Positions 43,862 through 54,512 of a stretch of 64,000 nucleotides of DNA are shown piece by piece. The notes under the pieces are model-generated. The model did no database searches. It saw only the letters and a program-made list of their open reading frames with translations, and was not told the origin of the DNA. The DNA is taken from the NCBI GenBank assembly GCA_021234155.1, contig JAJEKV010000006.1:27619754-27683753 (forward strand), given 5' to 3'. Every line of letters begins with the position of its first letter. Position 1 is the stretch's first letter. The translations under genes were made by a program, and so were the position numbers. Source of the stretch: Isoetes taiwanensis. Lineage: Eukaryota > Streptophyta > Lycopodiopsida > Isoetales > Isoetaceae.

Positions 43862-44547
43862 TTACTTCCAAAAGGTGGTCGCTATGGCTGATACACGCTT
43901 GCCCCATCTTGCTTTGGCCACAGCGATGGGTCCCCAATGCCTGAAATCCTGCTGGAAAGACAAGCAAGCTCAGTGGTTCTCACGCTGGGGCGTGCAGGCA
44001 AACAGATGCGTCCAGGTCAGGACAAAGAAAGATCGCGAGGCACTTAAACTGTACCTAGATGCTACTTTCCTTCGCAAGCTCTGGGATGCAGAGGCTCTGA
44101 CGCATGTTAAGCTGGCACACTATCAGCAGCAAGTCAATCCTAGGCTCACAAGAGGCCCACACCAGTACTTGTACACCCAGCTGCCCATGAAGAAGCGCAG
44201 ACTTATAGCTTCCATTCGCACGGGTGCACATCGCCTCCGCATTGAAACAGGCCGTTGGGCTCGGGAAGCACGAGAGCAAAGGCTTTGCCAGTGTTGCCAC
44301 CAGGGCGCGATTGAGGATGAATGTCATACCCTCCAGATCTGCCCGGCATTTGCACTGTCCTATGCAATTGTACAGTGTGCCAGCATGCTTATTACTGCTA
44401 AGGTTTTTCCCTCGAAAACCCTTCGGGGCGGGGGTTTTTTAATCCTGTCAGTAATACGCTTGCTGCCCTCTTTTTGTTTGGGTCCCATAGGCCAATTGGT
44501 CTCAGTGGATGTTAAAAACCTATTCTATTCTATTCTATTCTATTCTT
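43862..44547 (+). mobile_element. 5'-truncated LINE, C-terminal region and 3' end, TTCTA tail
   Basis: An open frame from 43875 encodes the ORF2 C-terminal part: 'DTRLPHLALATAMGP', 'WKDKQAQWFSRWGVQ', 'TKKDREALKLYLDATFLRK' and the zinc-finger 'QRLCQCCHQGAIEDECHTLQ' followed by 'ICPAF'. After that it jumps into the 3' UTR (CTGTCCTATGCAATTGTAC), so the last residues are deleted. The end has the hairpin CCATAGGCCAATTGGTCTCA (44485-44504) and five TATTC units to 44547. It closely matches 16430-17240 but is much better preserved, so it is younger. Confidence 0.9.
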
Positions 44548-45860
44548 AATTACCATGTATTTAAAGTGCAGAAGTTTGGAAGATGCAGAATTGGTGTTCA
44601 ATGACATATCTCAGCAGAATACCAAGGCAAGCAGACATCGCCAAAAGCAGTACAAATAGAGAATAAAGCTGATCCCCGAAATGCTCAAGCCAGGGTATTA
44701 GAGGTATAGAAAATTTGTTATTTGTAGCATATGAACTTATTAGTTTTTTATACTGAGTGCCAATGAATGACAGGAAGCAGCTATTATCAGAAAGAAGTAT
44801 ATGATACATGTAAAGGGCAGCGATGTATCAATGCTTCTTAAAAACTTTGGTGCTCAAGGTATATGATGCAATTGGGTTCTATAGATAGATATTCATGATG
44901 AGCAAAATCTTTCACTTGGTTGCAGAATATATATAGGTGCAAATGTTATATTTATCAAAGACTGGCAGATGCTGGTTATTAGGAGCCTACATCTACGCTT
45001 CCTTTAGCCCCATCTTCTTCCTTCATAATTCTATGGATATGCTTATATGCTGAATCTTTTGTGGCAATATGATTTTCTATTATTGCTAGGGCTTGTTAGC
45101 TTTTGTTTATTCTCCGGTGCTGCAAGGATTGCCATTGAATTGTTGGTTGATTTAGTGGAGGTGGTCAGGTCCTAATGGTTAGAGTTTAGTGTGTGCTTGC
45201 TATTGCTTGCTTTGTGCAGATAGAAACATAAGTATTAATTGAGCTATGATATGGTATATTGGCTAGGCAATGTGCTAGGCTGGTCTAAGCTGTAGGTGAT
45301 CTGCAGCAGGTGTATATGCCATGTGATAGAATATTTTTGGTGAGAATTTCCTCACTAAACTCCTATTGATAAGTTGTAAGGGCTAACTGGTAGAATACAT
45401 CAATGGATGATTGGCAATACTTTATATCTCTCTCATGATATATATATAAATAGATGATTCGCAGTACATTAAATCTCTTTCATGATATGCTGCATGATTT
45501 TAATAATTTAAAATCTATTATGTGTATTACTTCCAGGGTCAGTATCATAGGCTTTAGGACGACTATTAATATACGGTGCCTTTCTATTTTGCTTCAAGTG
45601 GCCTAAAGACTTAAGTTTAGATCTATCCATGGAGCAGTATTTATGGAGCTCCTTAAACTACATAGGTTAGAATTCCCCATGCTCAAACACAGTTCAATTT
45701 TTGTATGTTCGGAACTTAGATTCTTTTGATTTAATGCAAAACATCTTTCGTAACGAGTCGTTATGGTCAATATTCTTCTACCCTGCAGGCACTGAACACA
45801 AGACAACAAAATGCAGGTTCAAATTCTGCATGTTCTAGCATGTATAGACGAGTTGGGAAA
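44548..45860. other. AT-rich non-coding stretch
   Basis: No coding signal. GCAGGTTCAAATTCTGCA near 45814-45831 resembles a tRNA T-arm (box B) but has no matching box A. Confidence 0.4.
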
Positions 45861-45906
45861 GAGAAACATTCGCGGCGGCCTTGTCCACCGCGATAAGTTT
45901 CTTGTA
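45861..45906 (+). repeat. GC-rich hairpin motif, copy 1 of 3
   Basis: GAGAAACATTCGCGGCGGCC then TTGTCCACCGCGATAAGTTT and CTTGTA. Arms CGCGG and CCGCG plus an outer AGAAAC/GTTTCT pair can fold. Flanks do not match those of the other two copies. Confidence 0.75.
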
Positions 45907-46289
45907 ACAGTAACTCATACACTATTGAATGTCTTCAGATATGAAGCTAGCTAGTAAATAGGGCGGCCACCCAATTTAATACTTGCATGTCACTTTCTTT
46001 TAAGTGATAACTGATTATACTAACATTTATCTGAATATTTGCAGGAAAATATCATTAATCCCATAAAAAACCAGATGCTAAAAGCACAGAAAAGGGTCAA
46101 TTGCAGTTAGATAATGTGCGACAAGATATTTGAAACTTTAAAATTGTCAAAATGTTAGCTTTACTTCATTTGTTATTTGAGAACCTTATTATGCATAATA
46201 CACTCTATTTTCTTAATGTGACGGTTATTTTGGATAAGTATGGACTTGTGCAAAGACCATATTAAATGATACTGTGCTTATAAGCCCCT

Positions 46290-46500
46290 TCAAAAATAAT
46301 TTTTAAGAGCAGAATCTATAGCATTTTGACGAAATTTGAATGCATAAACTGAAGTTGGACAAGAGCCTTGCCTGAGATTGTTGAGTTTTATGACTGCCAT
46401 ATGCTGACAATTTGTGTCTCCAAAAGATGCCTCGAGATCCACAATGAAAGCAACAAAATCCTGCAGCTCTCGGGCTCCTTTTTCCAACAAATGAGCAAAT
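46290..46500 (-). pseudogene. Ty3/gypsy-like gag fragment
   Basis: The open frame contains 'FVAFIVDLEASFGDTN' and 'AVIKLNNLRQGSCPTSVYAF' followed by 'KFRQNAIDS'. This matches the Retrotrans_gag core (F..DLE.SFGD...A...L..LRQG..S...Y...FR). It is about 66 codons, bounded by stops, with no LTR near, and is of a different lineage from the gag at 37.5-38.3 kb. Confidence 0.6.
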
Positions 46501-48160
46501 CAACTTAGAGCTTGCCCCTATGAGGAGCGAGCTAATCATCCAACTTGTTCCTGGGCTGTGGGATACTTATGAGGATGAAGCTGAACTGGAATGGTTCAAC
46601 AAGAACGAGGCTCCTCCTTATATATCTAAACCAATGGTCCAGATTGCGCCACCCCAACGGATGAGAATTTGCCAAGTGTCACACATGCATGTAGGTTCTG
46701 GAATGTTCTAGAACCTCCTGGAAGCTGCTGCACATATGTGGATGGTGTAAGAGAATATCATCAAGAATAATAAGTAGCACAGTTCCAAAAGTATATGGCT
46801 TGCAACTAGAAAGTTGTAAGTTTGAACTCTGCTTCATGCAACTAGTTTTTTGCATTCGTGTGACGATTATATTTGTATATACGAGTTTTTGCATTGGTGG
46901 TCGTCACAAGCACATGGCTCTCGCTGAGCACTATTGCACCAAGTGAAGCCATGACCACCTGAAATCTCCAGCAAGCCATGCTCAAATAACAACTTGCCCC
47001 ATTAATCCTTCTCGAAACCTGCACAGTCTCGAAACCTCCAAGAAGCAACTATGCAACGTTATCTCCCCCTTTTTTTTTTTTTTTTAATTCTAAGAAGCCC
47101 ATATCGACACCTGCTGCCCAGACATACTGGAAGCATGAAGATTTATTATGCCATACACATTCTCATCTTGCTTCCACTTGCATCTATCTCATTTATTTCC
47201 GGACTAAAAGTCGGCATTGCACAACAGAATTACTGTTTACTTGATTCCCGGCTTGCTTCCGCACCTCGAAACGTGTCCATGCCTTTGCTTGGGTCAAAGG
47301 GAACTGAATCTTGCGGATCTGTTGTGCAAGGGCGGCTTGGCGGTGTCTGGCAATGAGACCCCTAGGGTGCAATCTTTTACGGTTTCCAAGTACATGTCAT
47401 CAATGTGACATGTACGAGTGATGTGGTAGTATAACATACATATTCATACCGTATATTATGCTGGAACATCACATGCTCTTGTAGACTTTCAAAATGCTTC
47501 ACTTTAGAATGCTCAACTCGACATGTAGTTATGTTGTGTGCACAGGGAGCTTGGCTTCATATGCAACATCTTTGTTGTTTGTAGAAGATAAATCATTCTC
47601 TAGCTTTATATCACAAGATGAGCATCTGAAACAGGTATTCAATTGCGAAGCCAAGGTTTGGATTTGCAGCCTTTGAAGGAAAGGGCTCGAAATCCTCAAA
47701 CATATCCTTGAACTGAAGGCTTCATTCCAATAAAGCTTTGATATTCTCGAATATATCCCCAAACTGAAGGCGTATACTCCTTCGGATTGGGATAGCTTTT
47801 TGCCCAGAGAAATCCATTCATATAAGAATGGCTTGTGGGAAATCTCCTCAAAATCTCTGCGCTTTTCTTGCACTAGGAATTCGTTTCTGAATTTTTTTTT
47901 CCCCTCCTGTCATTTTCTCCCATCAAATTGAAGCTGCAAGAAAAGCTCCATTGGATGAAGAATGCTCTAGGCAGGCATCATGGGGATACAGTGTGGTACT
48001 GAATCATACATGCACTATTTATTTTATGGCCATCAATATAGTCTGTGGTAATATATGAAGTTCAAACGCAAGTAGATTTGCATATAGTATGTTACAAGTT
48101 GACAAATAGGGTGAATAGCACAAATGCATGAGCTTCTCTCAGCATGGAAGATGAAATTCA
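46501..48160. other. Non-coding stretch
   Basis: A 63-codon plus frame at 46520-46711 ('LVPGLWDTYEDEAELEWF') is not recognised. A 17-T run lies near 47071-47087. A TTTGAACTC box-B-like trace near 46812 is too weak to call. Nothing else is supported. Confidence 0.4.
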
Positions 48161-48164
48161 TCTT

Positions 48165-48540
48165 TTGATTGGCCTTTCCGCGTAAGCAGTGGTTCAATGC
48201 CGAGTGCAAAGAACGCAAACACTGGCTCCGCCATGTTACAGACCCTGCTCTATGTAGTACCCCACTTTCCTTAAGGCTAGAAAGGCCACGTACATTGCGG
48301 CCCATCAACAGGAAATGTTTCGTAGCTCTCGAGGTTTGCCCAGGGCGACTTCTCCTAAAACAGCTCTCTGCAGCAGCCCCGAGGACGTCAATGAGCTTGC
48401 CTGCCTGCTGCTCCAGCGTTGAGCATTGTGAGATGCTTGCCAGATCCTCTGTAAGCATCTGGGAGTAAGTGGGGTCTAGGAGGAGGTGTTGGATAGGCGT
48501 CTGGAGCAACCTGTCAAGCCAGCTGCAAGTAGATTTTAGA
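48165..48540 (+). mobile_element. LINE fragment, endonuclease-RT linker
   Basis: In shifting frames it reads 'KQWFNAECKERKHWL' (family WF..EC), 'LKARKATYIAAHQQEMFRSS' and 'LSAAAPRTSM' or, in the next frame, 'SPEDVNELACLLLQR'. The second piece matches 'LKTKKARYLAEHQQQMF' of the LINE at 14.9 kb. There is no 3' end, so it is an internal scrap, not a fresh insertion. The long minus-strand frame over it is antisense. Confidence 0.75.
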
Positions 48541-48551
48541 ATTAATGGTTT

Positions 48552-49400
48552 AGTATCATCCATCTTGGTAGTAGTCTCAAATGGAAATGGATTGACTGAA
48601 AAACCTCAGTTTGCCCTACAAGATGCCAGTTGCTCTACCGTATCCAATTGTAGTAGGATCTATACAGGGAGATGTTTCTAGGTTAGAAGACTATTCAAAG
48701 CAAGCTATGGCATTTCATTCTACACATATAGCTACGTGTTGTAGGAGAAAGTGGTCATAGAAAAGGTATATTCATGTTTATAGCTCCACTCCATTAATGA
48801 TAAATTTGAATTGCAACACAAATCTGAGAATTTGCATTAATTGGCGCACACGGGAATTAAAGCTCTCTTTAAGTAGAGATCTAAATAGACTGTATGTAAT
48901 GAGTAGTATGAGTCCAACAGTCGATTATGCTATTTTTGAAAACTCAGCATGAATATATTTCTATGAGGTTCAGTATCATCCATCTTGGTAGCAGTCTAAC
49001 AATGGAAATGGATTGATTGAAAAACCTTAGTTTGCCCTGCAAAATGTCAGTTGCTCTACCATATCCAATTGTAGTAGGATCTATACAGGAGATGTTTCTA
49101 GGTTAGAAGACTATTCAAAGCAAGCTATGGCGTTTCATTCTACACGTCTTTATCCAAAACATATCTACATGTTGTAGGAGAAAGTGGTCATCGAAAAGGT
49201 ATTTTCGTGTTTAGAACTCCATTCCATCAATGATAAATTTGAATTGCAGCACAAATCTAAGAATTTGCATTAATTGGCGCAAAAGGGAATTAAAGCTCTC
49301 TTTAAGTAGAGATCTAAATAGACTGTATGTAATGAGTATTATCAGTCCAGCAGTCGATTATGCTATTTTTGAAAACTCAGCATGAATATATTTCCATGAA
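48552..49400 (+). repeat. Tandem duplication, period 420 bp
   Basis: Copy 1 starts AGTATCATCCATCTTGGTAG at 48552 and copy 2 at 48972. They share ATGGAAATGGATTG, GTTGCTCTACC, CCAATTGTAGTAGGATCTAT and AACTCAGCATGAATATATTT throughout, with few differences apart from short indels (for example CTTTATCCAAAA only in copy 2). No coding frame; a recent local duplication. Confidence 0.9.
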
Positions 49401-50282
49401 TATATTAGCAGAATTCTGCAATTCTTTGTTGTGAAACCTACAGTTCTTAAATAGCAAAGTCGATGAAGAAGTTACTGAGTTTAATGGCTCTATGGAGAAT
49501 ATGAGGAGCATGCCGCCAAGAATAGCTATTCAAACTCTACATTGTGATAAGAAAAATTCATACACCTTTACAATAGTTGAAAAGTGCTACATTTGAATAG
49601 CCAAATGGAACATGGCAGCATGGCAGCAATGCTAGCCTCTAAAATAGTGTATGTATAGAGAAAGCTCTGGTTTTAGCAGAGTAGAACAAAGGTATGATGA
49701 CAAATGTATTAAAATAATTCCAGCCAGAATCTACCTGTTTCAAGTGAGAACAAGGCCATTATTAGTCTCGGCACACTGTAAACAAAGGAAAAGCTCTGCT
49801 TCAAAGGGAAAGCTCTATTTTCAGCATAGAAAACAGAGAACTTAAAGATAAGTATAAGACTTAGTAATAATTTGTACACTGAAAATGTCCAAAGAGATAT
49901 GGGGCCAGATTGCTGCTAGAGGCTTCTTCTTTTCTGACCTTCAAATTGACTCATTTTTCCTTCCTTTCTCTCACTTTTGCAACTCTGTTTTTCTACATGT
50001 TTGATGAGTTGTAAGAATAGACGTATGGTACATATTCTAATAATAATAGAGTACGAACCAATGCTCACATAACATTGTGAAGGTCATTATGTATTTGTCT
50101 GAAAGGGCAATAATAGAATCATGCTCACGTTATATGATCTGGGATTAATATGTAGCAAAATAACAGGGGGTTCCAGGGGGATTTGATATAGATATAATTC
50201 TTGAAACCATAGACCATATTCCTAAAACAATTCAATGGGCTATTATACAAAAAAAAAACATAGATTTAAGATAAAAAATAGT
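49401..50282. other. AT-rich non-coding stretch
   Basis: No feature recognised; short frames near 49651 lack domains. Confidence 0.45.
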
Positions 50283-50375
50283 CACATTAGCTCAATGGTT
50301 AGATTGGTTAAAGTAGTCTTATTAGGATATTGAGTTATTTTGGTAGAGGTTCAAATTCCCGTATTTCATATCTAA
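50283..50375 (+). ncRNA. Candidate tRNA-derived SINE head
   Basis: Box-A-like TTAGCTCAATGGTTAGA (50287-50303) and box-B-like AGGTTCAAATTCCCGT (50347-50362) lie in tRNA-like order, with a T-arm pairing. The anticodon arm is not tRNA-like and the spacing is too long for a normal tRNA. Ends of the SINE body are not defined. Confidence 0.4.
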
Positions 50376-52024
50376 AAACTTAACCCTGGATTCTCACCAT
50401 TTTCTCTTTTGGTCTGAGGTACGGTTTATTGATGCTAAAGGTGAGAATGCTAGCAATATGGGTTCTGTTTACAGTTATGTATTGGCTTCAAGTCGTGTAT
50501 CAGTTTCAACTCGCAAATATATTCCTTGATGCAGCCTTATATCAGATGGGTTGGAGATGCGGAAGGGCATATAGATTCAACATATTGGTCTATGGTTAAT
50601 AGCAGTACAATAATAGCAAAACAATTGGCCAAGCAATGATCATTGTGGCAAGTTTTATTTTAAATTCTATTTGAATGCCATAACTGCTGGCCTGCATTGC
50701 TTATGCATTCGGGATTGTAATGTCTCCTTGAAATAAGGGATTGTAACATCTCCTACCATATGCCTTTTTTAGTCTGCATAAATATATTTGGTGAGAATCC
50801 ATTAAGAAATGGTTCTTTTGTCATGCCCAAATGCTCACAGTACATTTCAAAAAAGCTGAAGGCAAGATTCAAATAGTGTTACTGTGCTGCAGTATTTGAT
50901 GGATAAGAAGTTAGGGAGTTGGATTTTTCACTACTTCATGGCATGCTTGCTTCAAATTCTCATGGATTTGTCGAGATTTTGGTGGGACGAGACTGAAGAT
51001 GTTTCTTAGGCAACTGATGTGCTTGCGGTTGGGCTGAACAAAGAAGGCCATCTCTAGAAAACATGTGTATTTTTTCCAATTGAGCAATGCAAGATGGTGA
51101 ATATGTTTGTGTTCCATATGTTGGTCGTTATTTGAATTGTAAATGCAAGAAATGTAACACGTAGGCGTAATTATTACAACAATGTTTTATCAAAACATAT
51201 ATAAAGCATTCACTTTGATTCTATTCTTCAAGATTCCTTGATGCTCCATTGCATGCGTGCCAAATGTCAAAAAAATTTTTGGGGGAACATTTTTGCAATT
51301 TTGCATTCTTGCATTTATTGAGGAGGAGCCACAGCCACGTGATGCAAAAAAATAGGGCTTGCCGGATTCGCATAAATTTGCATACACCTGTGGAAATCCA
51401 GATTTTGAGCCCATTTTCGGTCTCAATCTATGCTTTGCAGAATCTGTTACAGACAACAGACAACGGAGGGGAAAATTAAAGAAGGATACACAAAAGGGAA
51501 TTGGGTTGCAGGCTTTGGCAGCTCCAAGTGAATCGATTTGAATCTCAATACAATCTGGAGCATTCGAATCAAAAAAATTATGCCATGAGCAGAGATACTG
51601 GCTCGATTTTAGAAGCTGGCTCCAAACCTCAGTAACATGCTCTGTTTTTAGTGCAAGGTACAGATAGATCTAGTTCTAAATTTCTGTAAGAACCCAAAAA
51701 TTCTACGGTTTTTTATCATTGCTATGCTGTAGGATCTGGAGCAGATGGGCCAAAAGTAATGATTTGGTGCCATATCCATCCGGCACAGCGTTATCTCCAA
51801 GGTAAGGTATTCCTCTGTTCAATCCTCGGTATCCACGATTCTCACCCTGATGGATGCATAAAGCTTCAAAACCCATCTTCGCAGATGATATGACAGAGCA
51901 TTGAACCGGTTACAGAATAGTGGCCATTTCTGCTATTTTGCCTCGCACCCAAATCCATGGCTCCTTGCCCTGTTCCTCTATCATAGGCTGAGCTTTCCTG
52001 CATAAAACCCTTTCGTTAAAAAAG
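50376..52024. other. AT-rich non-coding stretch
   Basis: Short frames on both strands, no domain or repeat. The right part could be 5' flank of the frame at 52025. Confidence 0.4.
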
Positions 52025-52318
52025 ATGGCGATGGCTGGAATAGATGGGGAAGAAAGCATTCTGCCGGATTCTATTACTGCTGCAAAAAGACTTAAGGAGA
52101 AAATCAAGCCTAAGGTAGAAGCTCCTGATTTGGATGTTTTTCCAAACATGGATCCCTATCTCAATACCGATTCCCATTCTGATACAGGAGCTTCTGATGG
52201 TCTGGTACCCAGAACAAACGCATTTTTTAAAACTTATTATTCTGCAGAAGTATTACCAAAAGTCGCATCAGTATTTGGATATCCTGTGGCTGCCCTGCTT
52301 CCATTCCGAAGCCTATGA
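52025..52318 (+). CDS. Possible first exon or small gene, unknown
   Basis: The ATG frame of 97 codons begins 'MAMAGIDGEESILPDS', then has a Lys-rich stretch ('AAKRLKEKIKPKVEAPDLDV') and 'NAFFKTYYSAEVLPKVASVF'. Codon use looks coding, and an in-frame stop lies shortly before the ATG. Downstream, TTTTTTTCAG at 52432-52441 is a good acceptor before a second open stretch (52442-52633, 'VSLFYELWQREAMAERSF', 'LVVDKMRADATFVIRY'). A clear donor that would join them in frame was not found. No family is recognised. Confidence 0.35.
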   Translation: MAMAGIDGEESILPDSITAAKRLKEKIKPKVEAPDLDVFPNMDPYLNTDSHSDTGASDGLVPRTNAFFKTYYSAEVLPKVASVFGYPVAALLPFRSL

Positions 52319-52649
52319 AAGAGGGCTTCCTGTCTTGTTTTTGCCCATCCCCCATCCCTTCCTCTCCTTCCTTGCGCTTTTTTCTTCATCAATCTGGTCA
52401 TTGTATTAGACCGACAGAATCTTTTGCAAATATTTTTTTCAGGGCCTCTTTCCTATTCGATGCCCCAAGTTTCGTTGTTCTATGAGCTATGGCAGAGAGA
52501 GGCTATGGCGGAAAGAAGCTTTGGAAGCAGAGGATTAGCGGAAGTTCTAAACTCTAGCCATGCCAAAAAAAAAAGAAATAGGCTAGTTGTGGACAAAATG
52601 CGTGCTGATGCCACATTTGTTATTCGTTATTGAAATAGGATTTCCTATT

Positions 52650-53100
52650 CTTTCATTTTGCAAGTCATTAAGCTTATATTTGTATGTATCGATGTGTCTA
52701 TGTTACTATATCATACGAAGAAAACACCTTCATAGAGGATTTGCAATGTTATCCTATTGAAATAATCCTAGCAACGCTTTATGCAATCCATTAAAATGTT
52801 AGGCACCTCTTTTTATTGTCAAGTAATTTAATTGTAGTGAATATTCAAAGTAATTTAATAGATTGTAGTGAATATTCAAAGAACCACTGGTTTGATAATC
52901 TTAGCACTACAGAATGATTCTAAGAACTACAAAATGCTTTAGGGAGTGTTTATTGAGAGGTTGAATAGAGCCCCAATTATTACTGCAATAGTTCACGAAC
53001 CGAATGAAGAGGTCCATCTCATACTTGGGGAATTGCATTGAGCCTATAAATACACCCATGTCCTTATATGGGTAAATGAGGATATTCTAGAGCTGGATGA
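52650..53100. other. AT-rich non-coding stretch
   Basis: Contains a short direct repeat of AATTTAATAGATTGTAGTGA-like sequence (TTGTAGTGAATATTCAAAG twice, 52833-52880). Nothing else recognised. Confidence 0.45.
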
Positions 53101-53104
53101 AACC

Positions 53105-53368
53105 TTGCAAATTGTTTTTGGAGGAACGGCGCAACCAGATGACTGTCAATCCGTGAAGGGGATTCTATTGCCAATTCTATCGAACCATAGATCCAGGAGA
53201 ACCCCTCGGGTTCGTAAGAATAGTTTAAAGCAGGATTCAGGAATCAAGGCCGACATTTTGATCGCCTCAAGACAGAGGCGATTTTTTAAAGAGCCTTTGA
53301 TTACTTCTCTGGGCAACAGGGCGGACCCAAAATCTTTCCTGAGTTTCAATCTGCAATTTGGAAGATAA
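53105..53368 (+). CDS. Unassigned open frame
   Basis: 87 codons from a putative start, with the frame open upstream to about 53060 ('WVNEDILELDETLQIVFGG'), then 'SNHRSRRTPRVRKNSLK' and 'PLITSLGNRADP'. A basic middle part is evident but no domain. It may be a transposon relic or an exon. Minus-strand frames here are its shadow or the reverse. Confidence 0.2.
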   Translation: MQIVFGGTAQPDDCQSVKGILLPILSNHRSRRTPRVRKNSLKQDSGIKADILIASRQRRFFKEPLITSLGNRADPKSFLSFNLQFGR

Positions 53369-53557
53369 TAGAGCCTGGATTCGTAGGCTTTTTTTCAAGG
53401 AGCCCAAGGTTGTGAAACCACACCACATAAATACCTTCATCTGTTGCTTCATCAGGTGTAATTCAAGAATGCCTATTGTGGAAGCTGAAGTATCACAAAT
53501 CTCAAACTAGATAATATCTGGAACATATCGTAAGTCTTATTGATAGGGTTGGAGGAA

Positions 53558-53603
53558 GAGAAACGTTCGCGGCGGCCTTGGCCGCCACGATAAGTTTCTT
53601 GTA
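53558..53603 (+). repeat. GC-rich hairpin motif, copy 2 of 3
   Basis: GAGAAACGTTCGCGGCGGCC then TTGGCCGCCACGATAAGTTT and CTTGTA. Inner arms GGCGGCC and GGCCGCC pair perfectly around TT. Confidence 0.8.
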
Positions 53604-53649
53604 TTATTTATATTATAGCAATGGCCGCCATCTTTGAAGTTTCCTTGTA

Positions 53650-53690
53650 AGTTCGTGGACGATAAAATCATATTCTATTCTATTCTTTAA
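53650..53690 (+). mobile_element. Isolated LINE tail end
   Basis: CGTGGACGATAAAATCATAT followed by TCTATTCTATTC is identical to the end of the LINE at 17201-17234. Only about 40 bp remain, located 50 bp after the hairpin motif. Confidence 0.75.
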
Positions 53691-54512
53691 GTCCAAAGTT
53701 TTGCCATAAATTTTTTTAAGGATCCAACATTATTCTGTTCATCTTTCTAATACTGAATAAGGTCTTGCCAGCTAGCTAGATGCTAGATCTATTAATAATT
53801 ATCACCTTAAGGAAGAGCTAAAAAATGCTAGACTTCAATCTTTATGCATTAATAACAATAGACATTTTTTATAGGTTCCTATCGTACAATTTTTTGCCTT
53901 TTGAGTTGTTTTAAACAAAAATACACTATCTTCATTAATTTTGAACTTATGCTCGAGAAAAAGCCCAGCAACGCTGGGCACTCTTTCTAGTAGGTTATAT
54001 GATCAATATTTGGTGTCCACACTATCGTCTGGTGATGATAAGGGGGATTTATCTCCATCTCATCTAATAAGATAATTTTTTTTAGTGTTTAATATAATGA
54101 TGTTATAAGTCTTTAAAGAAAAGGGTATCTAATTACAAAAGCATTTAATGTTGCATTGCAGAAGCATTGTAGGCTACTATGATTGTGTACTAGTATCAAA
54201 ATGTAGTAACTCTTACTAGCAAAGTGCATTGGTGTTCCAGATGTTACTGGAGTAATCAAATGAAGTCAAAGTAATGTATGTATATTATATGTTATTGGAA
54301 CAATCGACAGACTCGTACTTCAATTGGATGAGCAGAATCCCGCATCAGCCAATGATACCTAGGATGTAAACTAGGTGATGAAATGCTCTACACTGCATCT
54401 TATTGTTTAGTATGCACTGCTTTATTTACCCATCACCGGCAGGGTTTTATATTTTGGAGGAACTTTTTTTTGGAGGGCATGGAATGCGCTGCATCAAATT
54501 TGAGGCCTGAAT
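53691..54512. other. 3' flank of the Lnt-like gene
   Basis: AT-rich, with no frame or repeat recognised; it should contain the 3' UTR of the minus-strand gene ending at 54513. Confidence 0.4.

Noticed and set aside
45814-45831. tRNA gene suggested by a T-arm-like GCAGGTTCAAATTCTGCA
   Set aside because: No box A, acceptor stem or anticodon arm could be found.
47051-47356. 101-codon frame starting after a T run
   Set aside because: Hydrophobic start but no domain, no splice support and ordinary length for random AT-moderate sequence.
48033-48563. 176-codon minus-strand frame
   Set aside because: Antisense to the LINE linker fragment, whose plus-strand words match another LINE copy.
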